In this document: positions 22,163 through 28,274 of the stretch, piece after piece | How the letters are laid out: every line of letters starts with the position of its first letter | How positions within the stretch are numbered: position 1 is the stretch's first letter | IMG/VR virus record: IMGVR_UViG_3300042987_002768 | Span: 1-28,274 of that record | Source: a virus | Strand: one strand, 5' to 3' | Length of the DNA stretch: 28,274 bases | The notes under the pieces: model-generated | What the model saw: only the letters and a program-made list of their open reading frames with translations | Told to the model about the DNA's origin: nothing | The model's database searches: none | Position numbers and translations under genes: made by a program

Positions 22163-23137
22163 ATGACAGCAACATTTAACTCCCAAATATCACCAGAAAA
22201 TATTAAAGTTGCTTATATCAATCCAAAAGAAGGATTGATTGATGACGTATCTGTAGATGATGCAAATACTTATGAAAAAGCAAACCCAGATACAGTTTTT
22301 ATTTTTGTTGACGGTGATGATAGGATTAATTATCTAACAATTGATCAGGTCAATAAACTTACACCAAACAATTTAGTATCAACAAAAAGTCTTTGTGATA
22401 CTGAACCAAAACCTTGCGGACCTCCACGTATTGTTATTTTTGGTGGAGAAGGAATTGGAGCAAAAGCAAATCCAATTGTAAGTCCTGGTGGTGCAATTTT
22501 AGGAATTGATATTATAGATGGTGGTTATGGATATAAAACACCACCATTAGTCAGTGTTATAGATGATTGTAATAATGGTTCTGGTGCAGTAATTGAAACT
22601 GAAATTGATAGGGGAAGAGTTACCAATGGTATTATAAAAGATACTGGAACAGGATATAAACCATCTCAAGGTGGATCATCACAATATCCAGTTTTACTGC
22701 AACTTTGTAGAATACTTGTAGATAATCCGGGATTAAATTATAGTTGTGGTAAAGATAAGATAGAAGTTACACCAAGTAATGGAATTAAGTTAGATTATGT
22801 TTGTGATCCATTTGGAAAAATAAAGGAAGTTAAAGTTCAAAGTTGTGGAATTGGATATACCTCTATACCACAAATCACAATCAAATCTGACACTGGTATC
22901 AATGCATCATTTATTCCAGTCTTTACAACAATACGTGATCCATTAACTTTAGAAGTCCCACCAGAACAAATTGTTCAAGTCAATGATCTTGTTGGATTGA
23001 CTAAGGAAGGATATGTTGACGGTAAACCATATTATGGATTTGTATATTATGAGAATGGTGTTAAATATGCTGGACCTTATGAAACTCCAGGTCCTGTTAT
23101 CCGGGTTTATGATACCTTACAAGAAAGTATTAAATAG
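22163..23137 (+). CDS. Virion structural protein with GYGYxxPP-type beta repeats (324 aa)
   Basis: The ATG at 22163 is one base after the gp5-type stop; an in-frame TTG at 22151 is less likely. The middle shows three related units: IIDGGYGYKTPPLVSVI, then IIKDTGTGYKPS and VQSCGIGYTSIPQITI, each a glycine-turn strand repeat common in tail fibres and baseplate decorations. The C-terminus has paired aromatic strands (KPYYGFVYYENGVKYAGPYE). Eight or more cysteines are unusual for a phage tail protein. Position between hub and spike genes implies a baseplate or spike role. Confidence 0.65.
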   Translation: MTATFNSQISPENIKVAYINPKEGLIDDVSVDDANTYEKANPDTVFIFVDGDDRINYLTIDQVNKLTPNNLVSTKSLCDTEPKPCGPPRIVIFGGEGIGAKANPIVSPGGAILGIDIIDGGYGYKTPPLVSVIDDCNNGSGAVIETEIDRGRVTNGIIKDTGTGYKPSQGGSSQYPVLLQLCRILVDNPGLNYSCGKDKIEVTPSNGIKLDYVCDPFGKIKEVKVQSCGIGYTSIPQITIKSDTGINASFIPVFTTIRDPLTLEVPPEQIVQVNDLVGLTKEGYVDGKPYYGFVYYENGVKYAGPYETPGPVIRVYDTLQESIK

Positions 23138-23157
23138 TAGTGTGATTTCTAATTCTT

Positions 23158-23724
23158 ATGGCAAATATACCTGAAGGTTCTAAACTTAACTACTGGGGAT
23201 ATAAATTTGGTAACGGTGATGGACAGTTATCATTTGGTGAAATTTCTTATGACCGATCAGTAACCACTGATGTAATGCTCAAAGGTTCCAATGGATCTCA
23301 TTGGATGGAGTTTGGTAAAGATGGCACAAGAAAAGGGTGGACAACATTTTGTGCTCCTGGTGCTTTTCAAATTGAGTGTGCTGATAATTTAACAAAAGAG
23401 CAAACGGGGTTTTATTTAAACGCAAATAACGGAGATATTCGCATCAATGCTGAAAATGGAAGAATTATTCTCTCTGCAAATGATATTCAAATTATATCTA
23501 AAGGTATTGATGGAACAGAAGGAAATATTCAATTAGATGCTAATGGAGGAAATATTAAACTTAAAGGAAATAATGTTACGATTGATGGTGGTCAATCGCT
23601 GAAATTAGTTTCCACTGGATTGCTTGCACTGGAAGGAAAAACAGGAATGCAAATTCTTGCTCCCATTATTCAGGGAGTTAGTTGTGCAACAAAACAAACA
23701 CCAAATATAGGTTCTGTTAAATAG
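23158..23724 (+). CDS. Beta-helix spike protein, equivalent to the gp5 C-terminal needle (188 aa)
   Basis: The protein has an N-terminal region with NGDGQLSFGEISYDRS, then a periodic beta-rich part: DIRINAENGRIILSANDIQI, IQLDANGGNIKLKGNNVTID and LKLVSTGLLALEGKTG. The regular alternation of hydrophobic strands and Asn/Gly turns is the triple-stranded beta-helix pattern of T4 gp5 C-terminal and VgrG needles. It likely trimerises under the OB-fold hub protein as the membrane-puncturing spike. It ends 8 bases before the next ATG. Confidence 0.75.
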   Translation: MANIPEGSKLNYWGYKFGNGDGQLSFGEISYDRSVTTDVMLKGSNGSHWMEFGKDGTRKGWTTFCAPGAFQIECADNLTKEQTGFYLNANNGDIRINAENGRIILSANDIQIISKGIDGTEGNIQLDANGGNIKLKGNNVTIDGGQSLKLVSTGLLALEGKTGMQILAPIIQGVSCATKQTPNIGSVK

Positions 23725-23732
23725 GAGGAAAA

Positions 23733-24527
23733 ATGGCTTGGGCACAAGATGAAATGCACATCTATGATGGGCAACTGAATGTTTGTAAAGAAGATTTAGT
23801 TGCTCCTGCATTGGGAATTGGTGAAAAGAAAATCAAAGGTTCTGCATATGTTGAAGGACCACTTCAAATTGGTGATGCAACATCATTTCCAAATGTATGG
23901 GCAACAATGATGGTTGGTCCCGTATCGGGGAATGTAAACGAAAAACCAACAATTCCAGGAACACTTTGCACTGGAATTAATAATCCTTATTCTCTTGCAG
24001 TTGTTGGAGATGCTGCAATTTTTGATAACTTAGACACAAACGGTAACATTAACGTGGGTAAAAATTTAGTAGCACAAGGTGAAGTTTCGTCACGTTGTGG
24101 TAAACATATTCTCTCTGCTAAGAAGAACTTTGATATTCCTCATCCAACAAAAGATGGATGGAGACTGAGACATACTTGCCCCGAAGGACCATCTAATGAT
24201 GTTTATCTTCGCGGTAGAATTACAAATAGAAAAGAAATTAGACTACCTGATTATTGGGAAAAACTTGTAGACCCAACCACAATTACAGTCAACTTAACTC
24301 CAATTGGAGCACATCAAAATGTGATTGTAAAGAGAATTGGAGATAATATAATCTATCTTCAGTCTAATGGTGGAATTCCAATTGATTGTTATTATCACAT
24401 CTATGGAACAAGAGCAGATGGAGAGAGATTAATTTCAGAGTATGAAGGAGAAAGTCCTGCAGATTACCCAGGAAATAATGATGAATACTCTATTTCGGGT
24501 TATCACTATGATGTTAAAAGGAGTTGA
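23733..24527 (+). CDS. Tail fibre or adhesin protein, paralogue 1 (264 aa)
   Basis: Residues ~131-230 form a domain starting KNFDIPHPTKDGWRLRHTCP, continuing EGPSNDVYLRGRITN and LPDYWEKLVDPTTITVNLTP, and ending DCYYHIYGTRAD. The same domain occurs in the next gene. The N-terminal 130 residues contain strand-like segments (GSAYVEGPLQIGDAT and NGNINVGKNLVAQGE) typical of fibre shafts. GGAGG precedes the start. I take it as a short tail fibre or baseplate decoration; receptor and host-range roles are inference. Confidence 0.68.
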   Translation: MAWAQDEMHIYDGQLNVCKEDLVAPALGIGEKKIKGSAYVEGPLQIGDATSFPNVWATMMVGPVSGNVNEKPTIPGTLCTGINNPYSLAVVGDAAIFDNLDTNGNINVGKNLVAQGEVSSRCGKHILSAKKNFDIPHPTKDGWRLRHTCPEGPSNDVYLRGRITNRKEIRLPDYWEKLVDPTTITVNLTPIGAHQNVIVKRIGDNIIYLQSNGGIPIDCYYHIYGTRADGERLISEYEGESPADYPGNNDEYSISGYHYDVKRS

Positions 24528-24529
24528 AA

Positions 24530-25165
24530 ATGACCAGACAATTTGAAACAAGAAACGTAGGATCAGCAGATTGTGCTGATAAAGAAACAACGGGTACAAA
24601 GTCAACAAGATATGATTATGTTGTAAAATCAATCACTGGAGACACAGATTATCCAACAGATGCGTGTACTCCATTTTTACACGGAAATATGCAGGTTGAT
24701 AATATTCAAATTAATGGCAACTGTGGAAACTCGGGTGTTACTGTTTTTGCTGGAGCAAGTTGTTCACTTACAGGAACACTTTCTGCAAACACTGGTTCTT
24801 TTAGTGTAAAACCATTCAACATTCCTCATCCAACAAAACCAGGAATGAGACTTGTACACGCTTGTTTAGAGGGACCAGAAAACGGAGTTTACATTCGTGG
24901 TCGTCTTACAAATAATAACATTATAGAACTACCAGATTATTGGACTGGACTTGTTGACCAAGAAACAATCACAGTTAATCTAACTCAAATAGGTTCATCG
25001 CAAGATTTGATTGTGGATAGAATTGAATGGGGAAAAAGAATTGTAGTAAGATCTGCAAATGCATCAGCAATTGATTGTTACTATACAGTCAATGCAACTC
25101 GTAAAGATGTAGCACCACTTCCAGTAGAGATGGGACAGGATGAAAAGTGGCCCTATGACCCTTGA
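24530..25165 (+). CDS. Tail fibre or adhesin protein, paralogue 2 (211 aa)
   Basis: The ATG at 24530 is preferred over a TTG two codons earlier because AAAGGAG lies 6-7 bases upstream. The C-terminal half repeats the domain of the preceding protein: KPFNIPHPTKPGMRLVHACL, EGPENGVYIRGRLTN, LPDYWTGLVDQETITVNLTQ and DCYYTVNATRKD. The N-terminal half is unrelated and shorter, with GNMQVDNIQINGNCGNSG strand repeats. Gene duplication followed by exchange of the N-terminal attachment region is the simplest reading. Confidence 0.68.
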   Translation: MTRQFETRNVGSADCADKETTGTKSTRYDYVVKSITGDTDYPTDACTPFLHGNMQVDNIQINGNCGNSGVTVFAGASCSLTGTLSANTGSFSVKPFNIPHPTKPGMRLVHACLEGPENGVYIRGRLTNNNIIELPDYWTGLVDQETITVNLTQIGSSQDLIVDRIEWGKRIVVRSANASAIDCYYTVNATRKDVAPLPVEMGQDEKWPYDP

Positions 25166-25215
25166 CAGCAGAACTTCTCTCCAGTAGACTGACTGAGTAA
25201 CAAGCAAAATAGTCT

Positions 25216-25398
25216 ATGCAAGATGAGTATCTGTCTCGGTGTGTTGTGGATCCACTAAAGCGAACGGTTTATATCTATTCAAATGAGGGAGCAGAAAAGA
25301 AAGTATCTTGTGATACGGTAGATGAGTTTATGAATGTCTTGGACTTTATTCGTGCTACTGTGGATGAAGATACTCTCTCGTATGTAAATCCACTTTAA
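25216..25398 (+). CDS. Small hypothetical protein (60 aa)
   Basis: The 60-residue product begins MQDEYLSRCVVDPLKRTVYI and looks like two or three strands followed by a helix (VDEFMNVLDFIRATVDED). It starts a run of short ORFs between fibre genes. Cyanophage accessory proteins of this size and composition are common, but I cannot name a family. Confidence 0.6.
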   Translation: MQDEYLSRCVVDPLKRTVYIYSNEGAEKKVSCDTVDEFMNVLDFIRATVDEDTLSYVNPL

Positions 25399-25400
25399 GC

Positions 25401-25455
25401 TTCATTTTTGGTCTAAAAAAATCTCCGGCAAAAAATTGCTCCTATTACTTTTTCA
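25401..25455 (+). repeat. Copy B of the recurrent intergenic element
   Basis: It repeats the ordered blocks of 6679-6731 (TTCATTTTTGGT, A-run, TCCGG, AAAAAAT, CCTATTACTTTTT) and again ends just before a start codon. Here the end also forms the palindrome ACTTTTT-C-AAAAAGT (25447-25461). Confidence 0.6.
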
Positions 25456-25461
25456 AAAAGT

Positions 25462-25668
25462 ATGAACCCATACAAAATTAACTACAAATCTCTTAAAGAA
25501 GACCCTGTAAAAACAACACCTCAAAATGTTAAAGAAGCAAATGAAGGGTTGTTTTATTCAAAAATGAACCTTCCTGCTGCCGCAAAACATTGTGGAATGA
25601 GTATTAAAGAAATGAAATTAACCTTCTTTGAATATCTAAAGTACAATCCAGTAACCTTTTCTAAATAA
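25462..25668 (+). CDS. Small hypothetical protein with possible helix-turn-helix (68 aa)
   Basis: The peptide MNPYKINYKSLKEDPVKTTP continues into NLPAAAKHCGMSIKEMKLTF. The section AAAKHCGMSIKEMKLTFFEY has the spacing of a short helix-turn-helix, which would suit DNA binding, but the match is weak. It follows copy B of the intergenic element directly. Confidence 0.6.
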   Translation: MNPYKINYKSLKEDPVKTTPQNVKEANEGLFYSKMNLPAAAKHCGMSIKEMKLTFFEYLKYNPVTFSK

Positions 25669-25691
25669 TCAAAAGTAATAGGGTTTATCCT

Positions 25692-25961
25692 ATGAAGTAC
25701 AGAATTGATGCAAAATACGTTTGGTATAACAGAGGTTCCCAACTCGTTCTTATGTATTTTATAAATTCTGTTCCATTTACTTTTGATGATGTACCAGAAA
25801 GTTATATGTTTGATGTAGAAATCCTTGAGTTAGCAGACAACGAAAGAAGATTTGAACCAGAAGATTTGTATCAGGCATCATACTACTTAATGTTAGAAGA
25901 ATGTCATCCACTTATGTTTGACTTAGAATTAGAAAACCCAGAAATGATGCCTGCGGATTAA
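25692..25961 (+). CDS. Acidic hypothetical protein (89 aa)
   Basis: The 89-residue protein starts MKYRIDAKYVWYNRGSQLVL and becomes strongly acidic in its second half (FEPEDLYQASYYLMLEECHP, ending MMPAD). No membrane segment or catalytic motif is seen. GTTTATCCT upstream gives no clear ribosome-binding site. Function unknown. Confidence 0.6.
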   Translation: MKYRIDAKYVWYNRGSQLVLMYFINSVPFTFDDVPESYMFDVEILELADNERRFEPEDLYQASYYLMLEECHPLMFDLELENPEMMPAD

Positions 25962-25977
25962 TTGGAGTTTTATAACA

Positions 25978-26151
25978 ATGCAAATAAATTTGTGGTTCTG
26001 TAATGAAATGAGGCAATGGCGTTGGACCTTAGTTAAAACTGATAGACCTGTTCTAAGGCAAGAATCCGGTCAAAGAGAAGATTTACGTCAAGCAATGAGT
26101 GACATTGCCAATACTGTAGAATATATGATGAATTCTTCTAAAAATGAGTAA
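25978..26151 (+). CDS. Small Trp-rich hypothetical protein (57 aa)
   Basis: An ATG at 25978, 10 bases after a weak GGAG, opens a 57-codon frame reading MQINLWFCNEMRQWRWTLVK and ending SDIANTVEYMMNSSKNE. Three Trp and several Arg/Glu pairs give it a protein-like composition. It overlaps the next ATG by 8 bases. I recall similar short proteins in T4-like cyanophages but no function. Confidence 0.6.
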   Translation: MQINLWFCNEMRQWRWTLVKTDRPVLRQESGQREDLRQAMSDIANTVEYMMNSSKNE

Positions 26152-26776
26152 GGACGATAAGTATTTTATAGACAAAGTTTCCAAATCTCAAATCAAAGAC
26201 CTACTTCTCACTTATCATTATCTAAAAGATAAATCAAAAGATTTCAAATCACATTATAATTATGGTTTATTTGAAAAATCTTTTACTGATGTAATGAATA
26301 TTGGTGATTGTCTTGCTGCTTGCGTATTCACCAAGATACCTGTACCAGAACTTGCCGTTGGTGCTTTTGGATTACAAAGACACGAACAAGAAGGATTATA
26401 TGAACTTTCAAGGTTGTGTGTTCATCCAAAAATTCAAAAAGAAGAGTATAATATCACTTCTTGGTTTGTTAGTCGTTGTATAAGAAAATTTAAAAAAGAT
26501 ACTAAAGTAAGAGCAATTCTTTCTTATGCTGATAATGATCATCATCAGGGAGTTATATATCGTGCTACAAACTTTAAGTATTATGGATTGAGTGATAAGA
26601 AATCTGATTTTTGGATAAAGCAACCTGATGGTTCTTTTATTAAACACTCAAGGGGTCCAATTAAAGAATTGGAAGGAGAATGGAGAGAAAGAAGTAGAAA
26701 ACATAGATATCTTATGGTGTTTGATAAGGAACTTCAAAAAAAGTTGACTTGGAAAGAAGAAAAGTGGAGTAAGTAA
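26144..26776 (+). CDS. Mom-like GNAT-fold DNA-modification protein (210 aa)
   Basis: Residues 87-95 (ELSRLCVHP), 105-115 (TSWFVSRCIRK) and 125-148 (ILSYADNDHHQG, then YRATNFKYYG) match the pattern I know for phage Mu Mom and related acyltransferase-like proteins. Mom converts adenine to N6-(carbamoylmethyl)adenine, protecting phage DNA from restriction. A terminator follows directly. Whether this homologue modifies cyanophage DNA is unproven; another GNAT activity is the alternative. No Com-like zinc-finger translational activator is seen next to it. Confidence 0.72.
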   Translation: MSKDDKYFIDKVSKSQIKDLLLTYHYLKDKSKDFKSHYNYGLFEKSFTDVMNIGDCLAACVFTKIPVPELAVGAFGLQRHEQEGLYELSRLCVHPKIQKEEYNITSWFVSRCIRKFKKDTKVRAILSYADNDHHQGVIYRATNFKYYGLSDKKSDFWIKQPDGSFIKHSRGPIKELEGEWRERSRKHRYLMVFDKELQKKLTWKEEKWSK

Positions 26777-26801
26777 AACCCTTATTTTTGAGGGTTTTTT
26801 T
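26776..26801 (+). terminator. Intrinsic terminator after the Mom-like gene
   Basis: AAACCCT (26776-26782) pairs with AGGGTTT (26791-26797) around an eight-base loop and runs into a T tract ending at 26801. It overlaps the last base of the stop codon region. Confidence 0.8.
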
Positions 26802-26817
26802 GTGTATGTATGATGAT

Positions 26818-26825
26818 GATAAATA
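26818..26825 (+). promoter_or_regulatory. Late promoter-like box GATAAATA before the tail fibre gene
   Basis: NATAAATA match located 27 bases before the fibre ATG and 16 bases after the terminator, exactly where a new late unit would need a promoter. Confidence 0.6.
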
Positions 26826-26852
26826 ATCTAAAAGGTCTTATAGTATCAAAAG

Positions 26853-27794
26853 ATGGGTATTCAAATAGATGGAACTAATGATATAATTTCTGCAGTTGAC
26901 GGTAGTTTATCAATTTCTGGTCAATCTATTGATAATGCAAATTTGAATTTATCACAAAATTTAAATGTTTCTGGTGTTGCTACTGCTACTATACTTAATG
27001 TAGGAACTGGTGGGACAGTTATTACTACAACTTCTGGTGGTAATATTGGCATAGGAACCACAAATTCAAGTGCTCGTTTATCAGTTGACAGCAAATCTAA
27101 TAATCTTATGTTTGACTTGAATAGCACTAATACAAATGGGGGTTATATTCGTTTTAGTTCTTCTGGTGTTCCTTATGGTGATGTTGGAACCGCATATCAA
27201 TGTGTTGTTGGTGGTGGTTCGTCTGATTTTGCGATAAATGCAAGACCTTCAAATTCTTTAATTTTTGGTACAAGTAATACAGAACGGGCCCGCATCGACA
27301 GCTCCGGCAGGCTGTTAGTGGGCACGTCCAGTGCAACTGCCAACGGTGGCGTCCTTCAAGTCTCCAACGGCATCACGTTCCCCGCTACGCAATCGGCGTG
27401 CAGTGATGCCAACACGCTGGATGATTATGAAGAAGGAACCTGGACGCCAACTTTTTCGTCTGCTAGCGCAACCTTTAGTTACAGTTACCAAAGCGGAAGA
27501 TACACCAAAATTGGAAACACAGTACACCTGTACGCATACATTCAGGCAAGTGCTTCTGGCACTCTGACCAATGCTATCAGCATTTCTTCTCTGCCCTTTA
27601 CGCCAAATGCGGGTGTGACTGCTTACAACGCAATCTCTTTAGACAGCAATTCTGGCGCAAACCATATTGCTGGTTATGTGAATCCTGCTGCCTCCATAAG
27701 TATTGACTCTGCACCTGGGACTTCTGCTACGCCCAGCTTTTTGGGGATGACCAGTAGTCGATGGGTAATGCTGGGAGGCTCTTATCAGACGTAA
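26853..27794 (+). CDS. Mosaic tail fibre protein (313 aa)
   Basis: The N-terminal ~140 residues are a typical cyanophage fibre shaft, with NLNVSGVATATILNVGTGG and GNIGIGTTNSSARLSV repeats, written in AT-rich codons. At ERARIDSSGRLLVGT (144-158), a motif shared by many phage fibres, the DNA becomes GC-rich. The C-terminal part has NTLDDYEEGTWTPTF (187-201), another widespread fibre motif, followed by a beta-rich tip with YSYQSGRYTKIGNTVHLYAY. It probably binds the host surface. No clear ribosome-binding site; the late box lies upstream. Confidence 0.78.
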   Translation: MGIQIDGTNDIISAVDGSLSISGQSIDNANLNLSQNLNVSGVATATILNVGTGGTVITTTSGGNIGIGTTNSSARLSVDSKSNNLMFDLNSTNTNGGYIRFSSSGVPYGDVGTAYQCVVGGGSSDFAINARPSNSLIFGTSNTERARIDSSGRLLVGTSSATANGGVLQVSNGITFPATQSACSDANTLDDYEEGTWTPTFSSASATFSYSYQSGRYTKIGNTVHLYAYIQASASGTLTNAISISSLPFTPNAGVTAYNAISLDSNSGANHIAGYVNPAASISIDSAPGTSATPSFLGMTSSRWVMLGGSYQT

Positions 27795-27856
27795 TCAGTA
27801 GCCCGCAACGGCTCAAAACTACGCCTAAACCTGTTTAGTTCGGAGGAACTACCCTA

Positions 27857-28123
27857 ATGGCACAATTTACAGAACGCCACGAGCATCAGCTCGAAATCAT
27901 CCCGCCTTTCAGCATCATCCAGTGCCGCCGTGCGGACATCATCGAAAAGGATGGCGTTGAAGTTGGCAAGACCTACCACCGCCACGTTCGCTATCCTGGT
28001 GAAGACGTAAGCGACGACTGCGCTGAACTGCAAGCAGTGGCTGCTACACTTTGGACGCCTGAAGTGATCGATGCGTACCAAGCGCACCTGACTGAGCAAG
28101 CCGCTAACCGTCCTGGTCAGTAG
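27857..28123 (+). CDS. Fibre-associated phage protein of GC-rich origin (88 aa)
   Basis: The 88-residue product begins MAQFTERHEHQLEIIPPFSI and continues RRADIIEKDGVEVGKTYHRH, then DDCAELQAVAATLWTPEVID. I have the impression of similar small proteins following fibre genes in Synechococcus phages, but no function is known. A GGAGGA ribosome-binding site lies about 8 bases upstream. GC content by eye is well above the replication and baseplate regions, matching the fibre tip and indicating a shared, separately acquired segment. Confidence 0.68.
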   Translation: MAQFTERHEHQLEIIPPFSIIQCRRADIIEKDGVEVGKTYHRHVRYPGEDVSDDCAELQAVAATLWTPEVIDAYQAHLTEQAANRPGQ

Positions 28124-28274
28124 ACCTACTCAATGGTCAAGAGGGCTCGGTGATTACTCGCTGAGCCCCACAAGACACCTTCACTACCCACCCTCGCTAC
28201 CATCCAACCATCACCACCTTCACCTGGCGCATCAACATCTTGTCTCATCCCTTGAATTGAAGTAACTCATCAAC
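28124..28274 (+). other. Non-coding GC-rich end of window
   Basis: No convincing ORF is seen in these 151 bases. A GGGCTC/GAGCCC hairpin (28143-28148 with 28163-28168) follows the gene by about 20 bases but lacks a T tract. The rest is C-rich with several ACCA and ATCA steps and may be the leader of a following fibre gene. Confidence 0.5.

Noticed and set aside
27315-27527. Antisense ORFs in the GC-rich fibre tip
   Set aside because: Both lie opposite or out of frame with a fibre gene that has recognisable motifs, and GC-rich DNA lacks stops by chance.
28143-28168. GGGCTC/GAGCCC hairpin as an intrinsic terminator
   Set aside because: There is no T tract after the stem, so it is noted only as a hairpin in the non-coding end.
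1-28274. tRNA genes, integrase, transposase or attachment sites
   Set aside because: No tRNA-like cloverleaf with CCA-type end, no recombinase motif and no long direct repeats were found by reading; a tRNAscan-type search was not possible.

Overview
The window is a contiguous piece of a T4-like cyanophage (cyanomyovirus infecting marine Synechococcus or Prochlorococcus). Evidence is the T4 core gene order (gp33-gp59-gp32, then gp53/gp48/gp4 and a baseplate hub cluster) combined with host-derived metabolic genes typical of these phages: the end of a 6-phosphogluconate dehydrogenase (gnd), CP12, PhoH, ThyX, SpeD and a glutaredoxin. Most of the window is AT-rich and densely packed, with many 1-10 nt gene overlaps. 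The last ~1 kb is clearly more GC-rich.

Layout. 1-2967: 3' end of gnd, glutaredoxin, several small cyanophage hypotheticals and S-adenosylmethionine decarboxylase. 3008-3679: a self-contained regulatory cassette with a sigma70-like promoter, two tandem RNA structures resembling the glutamine riboswitch/Downstream-peptide class, three small ORFs and a strong intrinsic terminator. 3714-8731: thyX, an FmdB-like protein, phoH, a PD-(D/E)XK nuclease, the late-transcription factor gp33, the helicase loader gp59, a DUF1825-like protein and single-strand-binding gp32, ending in a UUCG-loop terminator. 8737-11689: a leftward block (gp4, a hypothetical protein, gp48, gp53) with late-promoter-like CTATAAATAC at its head. 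11729-25165: a rightward baseplate/tail block with a tube-initiator-like protein, gp26, a small gp51-position ORF, two large paralogous tail proteins carrying cell-wall hydrolase domains, a gp27-position hub protein, CP12, a gp5-type OB-fold hub protein, a beta-helix spike protein and two paralogous fibre or adhesin proteins. 25216-26801: small hypotheticals and a Mom-like DNA-modification acyltransferase. 26853-28123: a mosaic tail fibre gene and a GC-rich accessory gene.

How the genes work together. gnd and CP12 would push host carbon into the pentose phosphate pathway to supply NADPH and ribose, while ThyX and glutaredoxin support dNTP synthesis. gp32, gp59 and gp33 link replication to late transcription from NATAAATA promoters, which then drive the baseplate genes.

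The observations I rate highest are: (1) a glutamine-riboswitch-like element whose P2 stem appears to enclose a complete 68-codon ORF, followed five bases later by a second such element; and (2) a T TTT TTC slippery heptamer at the end of gp26 from which a -1 shift reads straight into the next small ORF, as in lambda-type tail-assembly chaperones. No database or folding calculation was run; all family calls come from recognised motifs and gene order.
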